In this document: positions 23,127-35,800 of the stretch, piece after piece
Position numbering within the stretch: the first letter of the stretch is position 1
How the letters are laid out: each line of letters opens with the position of its first letter
Source: Sordaria brevicollis
Taxonomy: Eukaryota; Ascomycota; Sordariomycetes; Sordariales; Sordariaceae
Assembly: GCA_033439795.1 (NCBI GenBank)
Contig: JAUTDP010000012.1
Location: forward strand, 434,001-498,000
Length of the DNA stretch: 64,000 bases
Direction: 5' to 3'
Notes under the pieces: model-generated
Told to the model about the DNA's origin: nothing
Database searches by the model: none
The model's input: only the letters and a program-made list of their open reading frames with translations
Made by a program: the position numbers and the translations under genes

Positions 23127-25472
23127 CTACGACCTGGCAGCCTCGAGCTCCAGCTCCAACTGCCTGATTCTCTCGCTCTGGTCTTGCGGTCCGGGTCCGA
23201 CCCTCTTCTTGAGGGTCTCGACCTCAGTCGCAAGATGGCTGATGATCTGACTTTGGGCCTGGATCTTGTCGCTCTGCGCACCAATGATCCTGCTCTGCTG
23301 CTCAAGAAGCTGCGTGATTTGCGCAAGAGAAGCCTCGACGGACCCAACGGCAGAAGAAGCGGCAGCAGCAGCGGGGAATGATGTGGCCGGAGCAGGTGCG
23401 GGGGCCGTAGTCCTGACAGGCGAGGCAAGTTTCTGAACTGGGGTTTGGTAGGCCGTGGGCGAAGGCGGCTTGGCGGCAGCCGGAGGAATAGATGTTCGCA
23501 CGGAAGCCGGGGCAGCGGCCCTAGGAGCGGGGCGCGAAACCTCCTCGAAGGGAGAAGACTCGCCCTCGCTTGGCTCAGCGTCCTCGTTATCCTGGAACTT
23601 GTTCGCAATAGCCGACATAGAGGCCTTCTGGTCGGACACGGTCGGCGGGGGCGAGCGGGCAGCAGGTGGGGGCGTAGACTCCCTCTTGGGAACGGGGGCT
23701 TGAGCAGGAGACGAGACGGCAGTAGGAGGCTTGTAATCGGCCGGAACCTCCTTGGGTGCTGTACCCTCGTAGATGCTCTCCATGTCGATCTTGGCGGGGA
23801 TGCCATCCTTGCCGTCGAGCCACTCCTTGGCCGAAACAGCGGGCTTGAGGCCGGTCGCAGGGGGGTAAATATCGGACTGGAAGGTCTCGGCGCGGCGAGG
23901 AACGGTGAAAGAGATGGGCTCAATATACTGGTCGTTGACGGTCTTGTAGGCCCTCATGATTTCGTTCTCGTGGACGTTGACACCGCGGCGAGGAACGAAG
24001 GCGATACCTCTCTGGGGGTCACCGGACTTGTACTCGGCCAAGAACTCGAGCTTGTCGTTCTCATACTCGAAATAACGGATGTTGCCATCACTGCGAAAGT
24101 TAGTATGCTATCGTGCTTGTCCCAGGTCGCAATAAACTTACCCCTTGCCAGCAAGGTACAGGCAGTTAGAGCCGTCATCTACGGATGACAGTTAGCTTCA
24201 GCGCATACAATAATCCTAATTCAAAAATGACTTACCCCAGAAAGGCATGCAGACACCAGAGATGGAGTCAAGCGAGTTGAAACCACCGATGGGGTCCTTC
24301 CTGCCAGGCTCCCAGAGGGCAACCTGACGATCACTCATCCTGGAGAAACCAGTGGTAGCGATACGGTTGTGCTCGCCCAACCACACAGCACGACTGTTCT
24401 TGGCACCCTCATGGCCCTGGTATTCGTGGACGGCGGACTGCTGGCGCACATCCCAGACGCGCAGCTTCTTGTCGCGGGAGGTGGTGACAAGCATGGTACC
24501 GTTGGCGCTCCAAGAGAGGGACTGGACGATATCGGGGTGCTTGAGGGTGATGGGGGCCTGACCGGTCTCGACATCCCAGAACTTGACCGTCAGGTCGCCG
24601 GAGCTCGAGGCGAGGATGTTTTCGGCGGCGGGGTTGAAGAGGACATGGCCGACCTTTCTGTATGTGTGTAAGCGCAATGCCCTCGGATATTATTTCGTGT
24701 GCAGGATTCGTACCTGGTATGACCACTGAGCTTGCTGAGAGGTGAGACATCGGCTGGCTCTTCGGCGTCCGTGTAGAGGGTGAAGTTCTCGGGAACTTGC
24801 CAGATGAACACCTTGCCATCGTCGGAAGCAGAGGCGATCAAGCGGTCGTTGAAGGGGTTCCTAAGAGGGTCTTAGGTCAGATTATGTGGTTGAGTGGTTG
24901 TGGCGCATGTAAGATATTCGTACCAGTCAGTGTCGAGGACGGCGGCGGTGTGGCCACGGAACAGCGGTATTTGGTCGGGAAGCTTGCCGCGCTCGTTGAG
25001 GGGGATGACGGCGAAGGCACCACCACCGCTAGATTCCCAGTTGACGGCCAAGTACTCGGGGTTGGCCTAGTTATGGTCGAGACGAGGTAAGTATGTGATG
25101 TGACCATGGAAGCTATCGGTAGGGCGCAAGTGGTGGTAATGTATATGGTTTAGGTAGGCACGGTACCTTTATGAGGTTGGTATCCCAGGCATTGTGACTG
25201 ATGCGAAGGTTATCATAGCAGAACTCCTTGCGCGTGGGCTTGCCGAAGACATGTCCTAGTAAGAGTCGCGGCCATCGTGTCAGCTCCTTTCGACTTAGGT
25301 TGTCGCAAATTCCTATCGTGGATACGGCGCTACCCTCTGGAGTCTAGAGCTACCCGTCCAACTCCAGCTCCAGCTCCAGCTCCAACTTCGCTTGGTGGTG
25401 TTGTACTAGGTAGGGAGAAACACGGGGGATCGACATACGATACTTCGACGCTCTGACGAAACGGCCGGACAT
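23127..25472 (-). CDS. crn1: Coronin (WD40 actin-binding protein)
   Basis: Seven exons (minus): 25472-25439, 25255-25167, 25066-24924, 24860-24714, 24657-24236, 24178-24142, 24090-23127; all joins keep frame, 611 residues. It starts MSGRFVRASKYRHVFGKP, the coronin signature N-terminus. WD40 blades follow (LFRGHTAAVLDTDWNPF, ASASDDGKVFIWQVP, GHVLFNPAAENILASSS, VWDVRQQ), then the coronin-specific block after the propeller (FVPRRGVNVHENEIMRAYK). A Pro/Ala/Ser-rich linker lies at about 400-550. The C-terminus is a coiled coil (SQIISHLATEVETLKKRV, IRQLELELEAARS) for oligomerisation and Arp2/3 contact. It binds F-actin at cortical patches in fungi. The very short exon of 37 nt between two introns is supported by frame and by the peptide DDGSNCLYLAGKG. 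Confidence 0.95.
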
Positions 25473-26625
25473 CGGGAGGGATTAGGGCAGTAAGCTGCTA
25501 GCTTGGTAGCTGTGGTGGTAAGGAATAAGGTAATAAGAAGTGTAGAGAGTGTAATTCCGTTCTGGACTGGGACGGACTCGATTATGGATTACTTAGTAAG
25601 TGGAAGTGAAGAGCTGAAGATAGGGGGGGAAAGTTGTTTTGGTGGTTTGGGGAATCGATACCGATGGCCGATGGGGTACCTGCCAGTAATAAAGCAGGAG
25701 GTTAGCATAGAGAGAAAGGCGGGTACTTGACCGATACTTGGCCCTGGCTGCAGGAGCGACTGTCGGTTGACTTGCGACGACTTGCGACGACTTGCTAAAC
25801 TGACTAGGCCATCCCGGACTGGCGCGGCTGAGTCGGCGGGGACCCGTCCCTGTTCAGCTTGGCTTCGGCGCATGTTCCAGGGCAGCAAGTGAGCTCTTTA
25901 GCCGTGTCCACTTCCCCACTGCCCCTCTCAAGTCTCCGCGACTTCCAACGTTCGATGTCGCCAATTGGACCTTGAACCATCATCGGCGCCGTCCGCTCAC
26001 ATCTGACAATGGACGAGATCCAACCGTTTCGAAAGTCTGGATTTTAAAGGATAGCCTTGTGCTGACTGCATTGTGCGAATTGCAGCTGGTTGAAATGTTC
26101 GCATAACTGCCTGATATCAAAGGGTGAACCATCATGTACTTGCTGGAACACATGCGACACTGGATACAAACAAAGTCAAAAAGGGGTTCAGGGTCCAGCA
26201 TCGAGTGTCAATCCAGTATGTTGTTGACACTGCACCATGCCACGCAACAATGCCATGTTCCCAATGGAACGGCTCAGTAAGTGGCGGGAGTAGATGATGG
26301 TCCAGACAAGGTAGAGAGTCACAACTAATAAGGACCAAATAGCTTGATGAAAATCGAGGTTGGTAGAAGCCCTGCACAGAGATGTTCTCAACTCAAATTT
26401 TAAACGAAGTCTTTAAGACCACAGTTAACCAAAGGTTGACATTAGATCACAGTGATGCCGTAGAGTCTATCATGTCCCAAGACAGGCTAACTGTTTAAGA
26501 ACCTCTTGTATAAAGTTAAGATATCAGATGAAAGAAGCAAAAAAAGAGAATCTGGAACATCATCAACAAGATGCAAGATAGGACCATGACCTCCCATATA
26601 GAGAACAAGAAAAAGTCAAAAAGCT
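25473..26625. other. Intergenic, coronin promoter side
   Basis: Upstream of coronin and downstream of the tRNA-Val gene. A small tandem repeat with unit CTTGCGACGA lies at about 25769-25795. No coding frame looks real. Confidence 0.5.
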
Positions 26626-26713
26626 TAGTCGTACTGGGGATCGAACCCAGAACCTTCTCGGATCAGATTCAACTAATGTGAACGAGAAATCATAACCATT
26701 AGACCATACGACT
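26626..26713 (-). tRNA. tRNA-Val(CAC) with a 15-nt intron
   Basis: On the minus strand the cloverleaf is clear. Acceptor AGTCGTA pairs with TACGACT and is followed by discriminator A. The D arm starts TGGTCTAATGG (A box). Anticodon stem TCTCG pairs with CGAGA, loop TTCACA with anticodon CAC preceded by U33, and a 15-nt intron sits after position 37. The T arm is CTGGG-TTCGATC-CCCAG (B box). Mature length 73 nt. A TTTTT terminator lies downstream at about 26615-26619 (minus strand). The D arm resembles other fungal tRNA-Val. Confidence 0.9.
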
Positions 26714-27222
26714 TATTTGTTGCAAACGAGCCTCAGATTTGCAGCTTATGTGAGAGAGCACAGGAGCTAGGCTTCCCCGCCGAGCGAAGGAGGGGCGGGA
26801 TAGTGTAACCAAACCTACGTACGGCAACAGAGATACCTACGAAGGGTGCTGTGATAAGTTAAAGACAACTCATGAAACTGTTTAACTTCCACCTTTTCCA
26901 GCGCTTCAGTGTTTTCGGGGAGTGAAAATGGCATCTTTTCTCTCGAAAGGGGTTGAAGTAAACAAGGTTCCTTATGTATTCCAAAGCTGAAGTAAGGTAA
27001 GTGCCAAGGTGGCCCAAGCTCCCTCTGTCTTTTTGGTGACGTGATGACAACTGACCGATCTCTCCAAGTGCCACTGCGATTTCGCATCTGGAGACAAACT
27101 TTCACCACAATCAACATGAAGACTTGACACTTTCAAAACGCGGCACGCGCCGCTGAGTGTTTTCCAACTAGTAATAAATACAACGTTCGTCAGATCCGAA
27201 CTCTACAACAGAACACATCAAG
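26714..27222. other. Intergenic
   Basis: Upstream flanks of the tRNA-Val (minus) and the sirtuin gene (plus). A TATA-like AATAAATA lies about 45 nt before the sirtuin start. No gene seen. Confidence 0.45.
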
Positions 27223-28488
27223 ATGTCCACCCTCGCGACAACAGCAGCCGGCACCCTCCGAATGCGGATCCCTTACCGCGAGCTTCCCCCTCCAACCACC
27301 ATCATTCCTGCCACCGCCACGACCCTCCCCGGCGCCGTCGCCGCCCTCAAGTCATTCCTCACCACCCCTCCGCCGTCCGGCTTACCCGACCGAACCGTCA
27401 TCCTCACCGGCGCCGGCCTTTCCGTAGCCAGCGGCTTAGCCGACTACCGCGGCGTCAACGGCACCTACCGGGTCAACAAGAGCTACAAGCCCATCTTCCA
27501 CCACGAGTTCTTGACAAGCCACGAGACGCGGCAGCGATACTGGGCACGCAGCTACATCGGATGGAGGGGACTGGGACGGGCCGGCCCGAATCCGGGACAC
27601 TACGCGATCCGCGACCTGGGGGACCTGCTCGCCCAGCGCTACGGCAGCAATGACCACAAGCACAAAAGCATCACGGGCGTCATCACGCAAAACGTCGATT
27701 CCTTCCACAAGATGAGCCATCCGGATATACGAACCGTCGAATTGCACGGGAGTCTAGCCTCGGTTGTGTGTACATCGTGCCGGAACCAGTTTCCCCGTGA
27801 CGAGTACCAGACCACCCTGGCGAGGCTCAACCCCATCTGGGCCGACTTTTTGCGAGAGGCGCTGGCCTCGGGCGCCCTGGAGACCGAGGATATCGAAGAG
27901 CGGAACAAGAGGGGGATCAAGATGAACCCCGATGGCGATGTGGATCTGGCTGAGGCACCCTATACCACGTTTCGCTACCCGGCGTGCCCATCTTGTCTCA
28001 AGGAGCCGCCGCGAAAAGCGGATGGAACCAAGACGTGGGTGGAGATTGACAAAGACGGTGCCTGGGTGCCGACCAGCACTGCGGGAGTTTTGAAGCCGGC
28101 CGTGATCATGTTTGGAGAGAGCATAAGCGCCGAGGTCAAGAATGATGCGGAACAGGCAGTGGACAATGCCGGACGAATGCTCATCCTGGGCACTTCTCTT
28201 GCGACATACTCGGCCTGGCGGCTGGCACAGCGGGCTAAACTTCGAGGAATGCCTATTGCCATTGTGAGCATCGGTGGTGTAAGGCGCGAAGAGATGTTCT
28301 TTGAAGATCTGGACCCTCAAAAGGCCGGCCCTTACGGCGTTAGAGTGGAGATGGCTACTGAAGAGCTGTTACCGGCGCTCGTAGAGGAGCTCAAAAGTTC
28401 AAACAATGGAGCCATGGTGACCGAGGTGCCCATCGGAACCGTGTTTCCGAGCGGGTCATCTAACGGGCGTCCATCTTTAATAGAATAA
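27223..28488 (+). CDS. Class II (SIRT4-like) NAD-dependent protein deacylase
   Basis: Single exon, 421 residues. Sir2 motifs in order: TGAGLSVASGLADYRG (about 62-77, NAD binding), TQNVDSFH (155-162), catalytic His in ELHGSL (about 175), two zinc-binding pairs CTSC (183/186) and CPSC (255/258), then PAVIMFGESI and MLILGTSLATYSAWRL. The substitution of S/L-A-D-Y-R-G for the usual S-I-P-D-F-R-G, together with N-D-S-F-H-K-style spacing and the FGE segment, fits class II sirtuins, which are usually mitochondrial lipoamidases, ADP-ribosyltransferases or deacylases. The N-terminus (STLATTAAGTLRMRIPYR) is basic and free of acidic residues, so mitochondrial import is plausible. A GTVFPSGSSNGRP tail is extra. 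The 3' end is only 16 bp from the convergent gene's stop. Confidence 0.9.
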   Translation: MSTLATTAAGTLRMRIPYRELPPPTTIIPATATTLPGAVAALKSFLTTPPPSGLPDRTVILTGAGLSVASGLADYRGVNGTYRVNKSYKPIFHHEFLTSHETRQRYWARSYIGWRGLGRAGPNPGHYAIRDLGDLLAQRYGSNDHKHKSITGVITQNVDSFHKMSHPDIRTVELHGSLASVVCTSCRNQFPRDEYQTTLARLNPIWADFLREALASGALETEDIEERNKRGIKMNPDGDVDLAEAPYTTFRYPACPSCLKEPPRKADGTKTWVEIDKDGAWVPTSTAGVLKPAVIMFGESISAEVKNDAEQAVDNAGRMLILGTSLATYSAWRLAQRAKLRGMPIAIVSIGGVRREEMFFEDLDPQKAGPYGVRVEMATEELLPALVEELKSSNNGAMVTEVPIGTVFPSGSSNGRPSLIE

Positions 28489-28504
28489 TAGATGTCTCGT
28501 CGAC

Positions 28505-29203
28505 TTAGAAGAAGCCACCCTTGAGGACTGCAGGAGAAATCTTGGGTGTTGTCTCGGTCTGTGTTTGGGTCTGTTCCTTTGCGGCCTCGGTCTTGGCTTG
28601 TTGGGCAAGCTTCGCTGCCTTTTGTTGCTTTGCCTTGTGCATGATCTCTTCGCGCTCAATTTCCTTGAGGACTGTTGGTGGATCAAAAATGTCAGCCGAT
28701 GCTTTCCGTTTTCCATTTTCATCCGATATTAACATACCTTCATCCCAAGCAGCCTCCTTCTCCGGAACGCCAGTGCCCAGCACCTTCTCAACATCCACAT
28801 CTTCGCCCTTCTGTATCTTCTCCACCACCTCGCGCAGTGTGTTGATCCTGACATCGGCCTGGCGCGAAAAGGCCGCAAAGTCCTTTTTGAGCGAGATCAT
28901 CTGGATAGCCATGGAACCAATCATTAGAAAAATGATGATAAAGAAGGTGGCCGGGTTCCACTCGTTCGATTTCGGCATCTTAGTGTGGTGGACGGAGTCA
29001 TCGCCGAATCGAAGGAACTTGGGAACCATCGACTTCCAAAACGACACTTTGGCGACTCTGGGGACGATTACATCCGGGGCGCCACTCGCAGCGCGCATCG
29101 AGGTTGAGAATGAAGTTCGGAGAATTGTCGAGGGAACTTGACGATGGAGTAGGGCGGCATGCGCATTGCGCCCGATGCGCTGAGAGAGAGCAGATCGTTG
29201 CAT
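28505..29203 (-). CDS. Fungal mitochondrial single-pass membrane protein (DUF5321-like)
   Basis: Exons (minus): 29203-28738 and 28671-28505; the 66-nt intron (GTATGT ... GCTGAC ... CAACAG) is a multiple of three without stops, so the unspliced frame also stays open (232 residues); spliced about 210. The N-terminus (MQRSALSQRIGRNAHAALLHRQ) is a basic amphipathic presequence. One membrane segment (ATFFIIIFLMIGSMAIQMI) is followed by a helical, charged stretch (RINTLREVVEKIQKGEDVDVEKVLGTG) that I associate with the fungal DUF5321 family. The C-terminus is a Lys/Ala/Gln/Thr-rich coil ending KGGFF. Likely in the mitochondrial inner membrane; function unknown. It is head-to-head with separase. Confidence 0.75.
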   Translation of the reverse strand: MQRSALSQRIGRNAHAALLHRQVPSTILRTSFSTSMRAASGAPDVIVPRVAKVSFWKSMVPKFLRFGDDSVHHTKMPKSNEWNPATFFIIIFLMIGSMAIQMISLKKDFAAFSRQADVRINTLREVVEKIQKGEDVDVEKVLGTGVPEKEAAWDEGMLISDENGKRKASADIFDPPTVLKEIEREEIMHKAKQQKAAKLAQQAKTEAAKEQTQTQTETTPKISPAVLKGGFF

Positions 29204-29840
29204 GGTAAAATCGTTTTTCGTTTATCGGAATGTTGGCTGTTGAAGCTCGAGCAAGATTGGGACGGATCGCAGCAGGTGTGAAACTTGGGTGTTGGTGAAG
29301 AGAAACTGAAGAGCAAGTGTGAGAAGACTCGAAGCTTCCGTTCTTCGGCAAAAGTTCACTTCAGTTGCATTGCACTGCACCAAAATGCCAAAAGTGACGT
29401 CCCGCACGGCAGGCAAAAGTGGGGTTCCTGTCATGCTGCTGGCCAATGCGCCCCACGTTCTTCGTCTTCGGGCGTCCTGTCTTCAGCAAAAGCGAGGTAC
29501 GTACCCTTTGTACCTTGCCGTCCACCTTGCATTGCAGTTGCCCGGGCAACTCGTTGAATCTTTGTTGCGAACCAAGTCAACATCCCGCCAACAGGGTTCC
29601 CTCTTCCCCGTCTTGCGCATCCGGACTCGTGGCCGGGGGAGCTCCATTTTTGGACACCGATTCGCGATCCACCTTACCATTTGCTTCCATTCCAATTTAC
29701 ACGATTCCTTACGATCCATGCGCTACACTCTTTTCCTGTCTTTTGGATATTGTCCCTAGTCCTACCCTACGTTATAGGCGATGACATGATTAGGAATCAG
29801 CCCATTAGACCTGCTTTCTCTCTAACATTACGACAGCTTC
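29204..29840. promoter_or_regulatory. Shared divergent promoter region, DUF5321-like / separase
   Basis: 637 bp between head-to-head starts; no plausible coding exon. Confidence 0.4.
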
Positions 29841-32800
29841 ATGGATACGATACACTCCCAAGCTGACGCCGTGCGCAGCGCCGTGTCTGCGGTGACAACA
29901 TGTACACCCACTATCACAGCTCTCCTCAAGAGTCTGGTATTACCCAAAGACGATAGCACGTCCGAAACAACAATAACAACAAAGGCTACATCAACAACGA
30001 GACCACGATCGCGCGCCAACAACACAGCTACCAAAGTCGCCGCGTCAACAAAGAAAGAAGATGGACTCTCACCCAAGGAAAAGGCAACGTTGGCCACCCA
30101 TGTCGTCAACGGAACTCTTCGCGCCCTGAGCGACTACGCAAAGAACTCGGCAAATACAACGAGACCGCCAACACCAACCAAGAGGCAAGCGCCCCAAGAG
30201 GAGGAACTGTTACGGTCAGCCACGACGAGAAACCCGCTTCAACGATGTAGCTCTACGAACTCGACACCACTATCTCCTCTACAACCTCGCGCCCTTAACA
30301 GGGTCACCACGTCTCCTGCCGTCTCGAAGCGCTCCCTTTCGCCAGCCAGACCGAAACATGATACGAACCTCCTCGCCACGGTCGAATGCGCTCGCGTTGC
30401 CTTGGGTGCCTTGCGCCAGCTACAAACATCTAGCAAGCTGACACTCCCGGAGCTACAACTCGAAACTGGCATGTCTTCTTTGATCGCCAGGTTAATCACA
30501 CTAGGACTACAGGACCAAGCTCTCAAGGAGCTGCGCATCTTGAAGAAGAGACTGGAGACACTGTCTACTTCGACGGCAACAAAGAAAACGACCAAGACAA
30601 CTGCTACCGAACCATCCAAGACGGCGGCGCAAGTGTATACAGAGATTCTCGATTTCGGTCAAGTCAAATCTTCGGGGCCAGCCCTTGCTCTTGTCATCAC
30701 AACACAAATACAAGCATTGCGCCTCCTTTCTGCGAACAAAAAGCCCAATGCGATCGAAGCCGTCATCCCAATACTACGCCAGGACCATAGCTCCTCGCCA
30801 ACTTCTCTCCTTCTCCGGTCAGCAACTGAGAAGGGTGCCGATGTTTCCAAGATTGCCCGCCAGATGGAAACGCTGGCGCAATGTATGATTTCGTTAACCC
30901 CCAGCGCATCCAGCAAGGACGACACGCTCAGCATAGAGCCGCGACTTAGTATATCCCCGGTGTCTGCTATTGAGCTGCAGGCCCTTGCTTTGGAAACGAG
31001 ACTACAATGGTGGAAGTTGGCCAACCATAAGGGTGATGCGGAGAAGGAAACCATCATGCCTCTGTCTCGGTACATGAGTGCTTTTGTTCGTCGGAGCCAG
31101 GAGAGCAGTCGCACGTCTTATGCTACTTGCCTCTCAGCTTATACCAGGGTCCGCTCGCAACTGGATAGTCACGGGGCAACACTCTCGCAAGCTTCAAGGA
31201 CACCTCTCTCGCAGATTTACCAAGTGTTGGCGGTCCTGGCGCGAGAAGCCGGAAAGTTGCCAGATGCGGTTTCATGGGCGACGAAACTCAAGGAAGGGGT
31301 TGATCCAAAGGTGGATTCCGTTGCCAAGATTTGCTCGATCTCAGCTCAACTATTGTCTCTCCAGCTCAAGGACCCGGTCAAGTACTGCCATGATGGCAAG
31401 CTTCTCGAGGAGGTAGTGGCTGGTCTCTCAGGTCCTCTGCGAGGCGATTCCAGTGACCTCGACGAGCTGCTGAACAATGTCTGCTCAGTCAGGAGGGCGT
31501 CTATGAAACTTCTTCTTGCTCTGATCAAAAAGGAAAAGGACGGCTTTGCCGATTTCACTTATAATGCCCGAGAGTCTCTAGAATCATTCGTCCTCCAGTG
31601 TCCTCGTTTCTGTCTCCGATGGCTCGGCAAACCTCCAGAGCCCAAGAGCAGCACCAAGGACTACCTCCGATACGAACAACGCCGTCAACTACTGCTACAG
31701 TCTATACAACATACCCTCGATTCAGCATTCATCATAGTCAAGACACGCCTCGAAGAGAAGCGGCTGGCATGGGATTTTATGGATTCGATTCTCAACGATT
31801 GTCTTTTGCTCTTGGAATACATAGGCGACATGGGCGCTGCTTCTGGGTCCCAGCAGAGCATGTACCATGTCAAGATTTCGCACTTTTACTATCTTCAGTA
31901 TAATGTATTACGACAACAGTCTACCGACCCCAAGGATGTGGCGCCCTTGCGAGCTCTTCGTCGATCCATCGATTGCGTGAAGCATAGGTCGGCGGCTGAG
32001 AAAGAGAAGGCCCAGCTCATCCTGAAGTTGGAGCGGATGGCCGAGCTGGCTCGGTCATTGGGCAGGAATGAGCAGGCTCTTGCCGCGCTGCAGACTATCA
32101 GGATGAGCATGTTGGATGATGGAGTCCTTGGGAGTATTGCTGCTGCACTGGCGACTGATTCGCCGCTTATTGTGTGGCAGAGGGATGAGAAGGCTGAGAC
32201 TTTGTCTCGTGCTTTAGTTGCTATTGCGAAGATGGAACATGTCTTCATGGATTGGACGGTGGATCTACCAGAGCCTGAACAAGCTGCCGGACTCGAACAT
32301 CGGTTGCACTACATTCTGCTGGGCGGTAATCCAACTATGAGTGGCAGGAAGAGGGAAGAGGAGATCACTCTCGAGCACCCTGTTGTCGATGCCCTGCTTC
32401 GCATCTACATCCCAACACGGTATCCTATACGAAGGCTCAGAGTGCTTTTGGCGCTCCTCAGCTCGGCCATTGGCAACCAGCGCAAGGTACCCGAGTTGCT
32501 TGCGATCACTAGGGATGCTACGCAGGTGGAACCGGATAATCTTGGTGAAGATGCTGGACTGGCACGTTTCGTGCCGCATATGGGGGCGTTCTATCACTCC
32601 ATTACAGCATTATCGAACGGGTATTCTGATCTAGGTGCGGTTCAACGATGCCTCGAGACGTGGAAGTCTATCGTCAAGTCCTGTCAGACCAAGACGGATG
32701 TGGAGCGGTCAATCGATGATATCCCTGGTCTTCTCGATCACCTACAGGCTATGGCTGACTTTTTGCGGTTGAGTGGTCATGATCACATGGTAGCTATGGT

Positions 32801-35800
32801 CTTGGAGTTGACGGCGGATATTGCCAAACTAGCAGACGGACCCAGGCTGGAAGACATCATCAATCATGCTTCAACTCTTGCCCTGCAGTACAGCAATCTC
32901 GGCCAGTCCATCAAAGCCGAGCAGACTTTCGCCGAGACATTGCAGTATCTGAAGAAGCAGGCTGACCTACCTGGTGACGCGGTTGCCACTTTCCACCTCT
33001 CCTGGACAGAACACTTCATCGCCGTCGGTGACCTCACTCAAGCAGAATACCATCTCTCTCAGGCCCGAGCCGCAGTCGAAGCCGAAGCCATGCCAGGCAA
33101 AGTCTCGCGCGCTCGACGGAAATACCTAGTAGCCTACGCCTCCTACCTGCACTCCCTCGTCACCCAAGAACGTGGAGAATCGCACCACGCCCTAGTCTAC
33201 GCCCGAGAAAGCGTCCGTTGCATATTCCAAGACTGGGTCAAAGTCGAACAACAACTAGCCTTAGCAGCCAAATCATCATCTGCCCGTTCCTCCTCACCCG
33301 ACGATGACAACGACTCAGCCATGTTCAACACCGCCGCCGCCACCGACGACGCAACCTGCGACCTTTCCGCCACGGGTAAAGAAACTCCCTACCTCGGTCC
33401 AGAATCATGGAAGCTCGCTTTAACTCTCTACCGCAACACATTGCGTCTATCCTCCATCTACGCCCACCTGGGCATGTTCCAAGAAACAATGTACTACGCC
33501 GAGCAAGCGCAGAAAATCGCCAACAGCGCCAACTCGGAGATCTTAAAAGCTGGGTGCGCGACTTGGATGGGCTCGGTGTATGTCAAGGCGAATAACGTGC
33601 CAAAGGCGATGGAGATGTTGCAGGAGGCGGCGAACTTGTTGCCGGAGGAAAGTAATTCGTTTAGTTCGGCGGTGTTGGCTTGTCAGATTGGAGCTATGTG
33701 CTTGGATTTGAAGAGCTTCGAGGGGGCGGAGGCGATGGTTGGACGGGCGGAGAGTATTTGGGAGGGGTTGATGGAGGTTAGTGCGAAGTCGATGATGGTG
33801 GTTGCTGATGGGGAGAAGATGGAGGTGGGGGAGGAGAAGGGGATGGTGGGTTTGAAGGGGGTTAAGGGGGGTGTGGTTGGACGGCAGGTGTCGAAGTCGG
33901 TCAAGAGACCTGGGGCTCTGGCGAAGCCAAAGACGGCGGCTCCGGCTCCGGCTGCTCAGCCTGTTGAGGATGCGCAGCTTTCGAAGCTCAGAGCGGCGAT
34001 CTTGGTGCAGAAGGCTACGGCGAAGTTGGCTAAGAAGGATTGGAACTCGGCTTTGGCGATGCTTGAGGGTGTCAAAACGCGGTCCAAGAAGTCATTGTCT
34101 GCGATCATTTCGGACGAGCAGATCATCATGGCGTCCTGTCTGTTGGGCGTGAGCATGGAGCAGATGGCTCACGATCCGGTCTTTTCGGTCATTCAGGATT
34201 CCACCATCTCATATCCTGCTGTCTCTGATGCCCACGGAAAGAATAGGAGTTCTGGAGGCCACCCAGCTGTTCTTCAAGAGAGAAAGCGGGCTGCCGCCAA
34301 GGATGCCACAGATCAGGAAAAGGCGGAGTACGTGGACAATCTACGTCAGGCGCAGCAGTCTCTTCTAGAGGCTCATGCCGTGGCTACTGTCTGTGGCGAT
34401 TCGAGTCTCATCCACAAAATCTCCGTCATGCTGCAGAATGTCGGTCTGCTTCTTTCTGCTACGGCATCTTCTGGGAAGGCCAAGGCGTCCGTGCAATCTG
34501 GGCATACTGCCTACTCTGTCGAACTTGGTCGCAATCTCACATGGCGCAGGGAACGCAAAGCTCTCACGCTGGAGAAGAACGGACCCAAGACTGATGCATA
34601 TAGCTGGCCTAACTTTCCGGACTTGCCCGTTGAACCCATGGGTCGGATGAGTCTCGGTTTTTCGCTGGACTTGCAGAAGTTCCAGAGAGATTACATCGAC
34701 ATCATTCCCAAGCCTTGGAGCGTGGTGTCTATCTCGTTGAGCGACAACAAGCATGATTTGTGCATCACTAAGCTACAAGCCGGTTGCACACCCTTCGTTC
34801 TGCGACTGCCACTCGACCGCGCCAGTTCTCGCGACGCAGACAACGAGGTGTTCAACTACCAGCAGGGCCGAGCCGAGTTACTGGAAATCATTCGTCTGGC
34901 TAACGAGACTTGCCACGATGCCAGAGATTTTTCCATCAAGGGTGCCAAGACTGCCTGGTGGGCAGACCGTGAGGCGTTGGACAACCGCATGAAGGATCTC
35001 TTGACGAACATCGAGCAAATCTGGCTTGGTGGGTTCAGGGGTATTTTCAGCCAGCACCAGACCCAAGGGGACAAGCGGAAGGAGCTGATAAATAAGTTTG
35101 CTGCCACGTTCGAAAACATGCTGGACAAGTATCTCCCCAGCCGGAGACAGGTGCATCATCGCGGGAAGAACAATGCTGCTGGTGGCGGTGGCGGTCAGGA
35201 GCCGCGCTCCGGCTCGGCAGCAGAGAAGGTCACCGTTGATCCTCGCATCCTAGAACTCTTTATCGGTCTCGGTGATTCTGCTGCCACTGCTACGGGTGCC
35301 GACGGGCAGAGTGTTGATTTAGACGAGGAACTAACCGACCTGCTCTACTTCGTCGTCGACATCCTCCAGTTCCACGGCGAGCGCAACGCCTACGACGAGA
35401 TCGACTTTGACTCCATGGTCGTCGAGATGCTCGACGCCCTGCACGCCTATCACGCGGCCGTCAACGAGCTCGACGGAGATGCTCACCAGCAAGCACACAC
35501 CATTCTCATGCTCGACAAAGCTCTGCACGTGTTTCCCTGGGAATCGCTCCCCTGCTTACAAAACCTGGCTGTATCTCGCATGCCAAGTTTGGGATGTCTT
35601 CGGCGCGCTATTCTCGATATGAAGACCCCTGCCCAGGAAAAGGAAGAAGACGGCGATTCGATAATGTTGGACGCTGACACTCTTCCCTCTTCTACCGGAT
35701 TGTCAGTGCAAGGCCACCACGCTTCTGCGGTCAGGGGAACATACATCCTCAACCCCTCCTCCGACCTCCTAACCACCCAAAAAACTTTCGCCCCCCTCCT

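Noticed and set aside
23066..24188. Long frames overlapping the last coronin exon on both strands
   Set aside because: Shadows of the coronin Pro/Ala/Ser-rich linker; they lack motifs and conflict with a spliced coronin gene.
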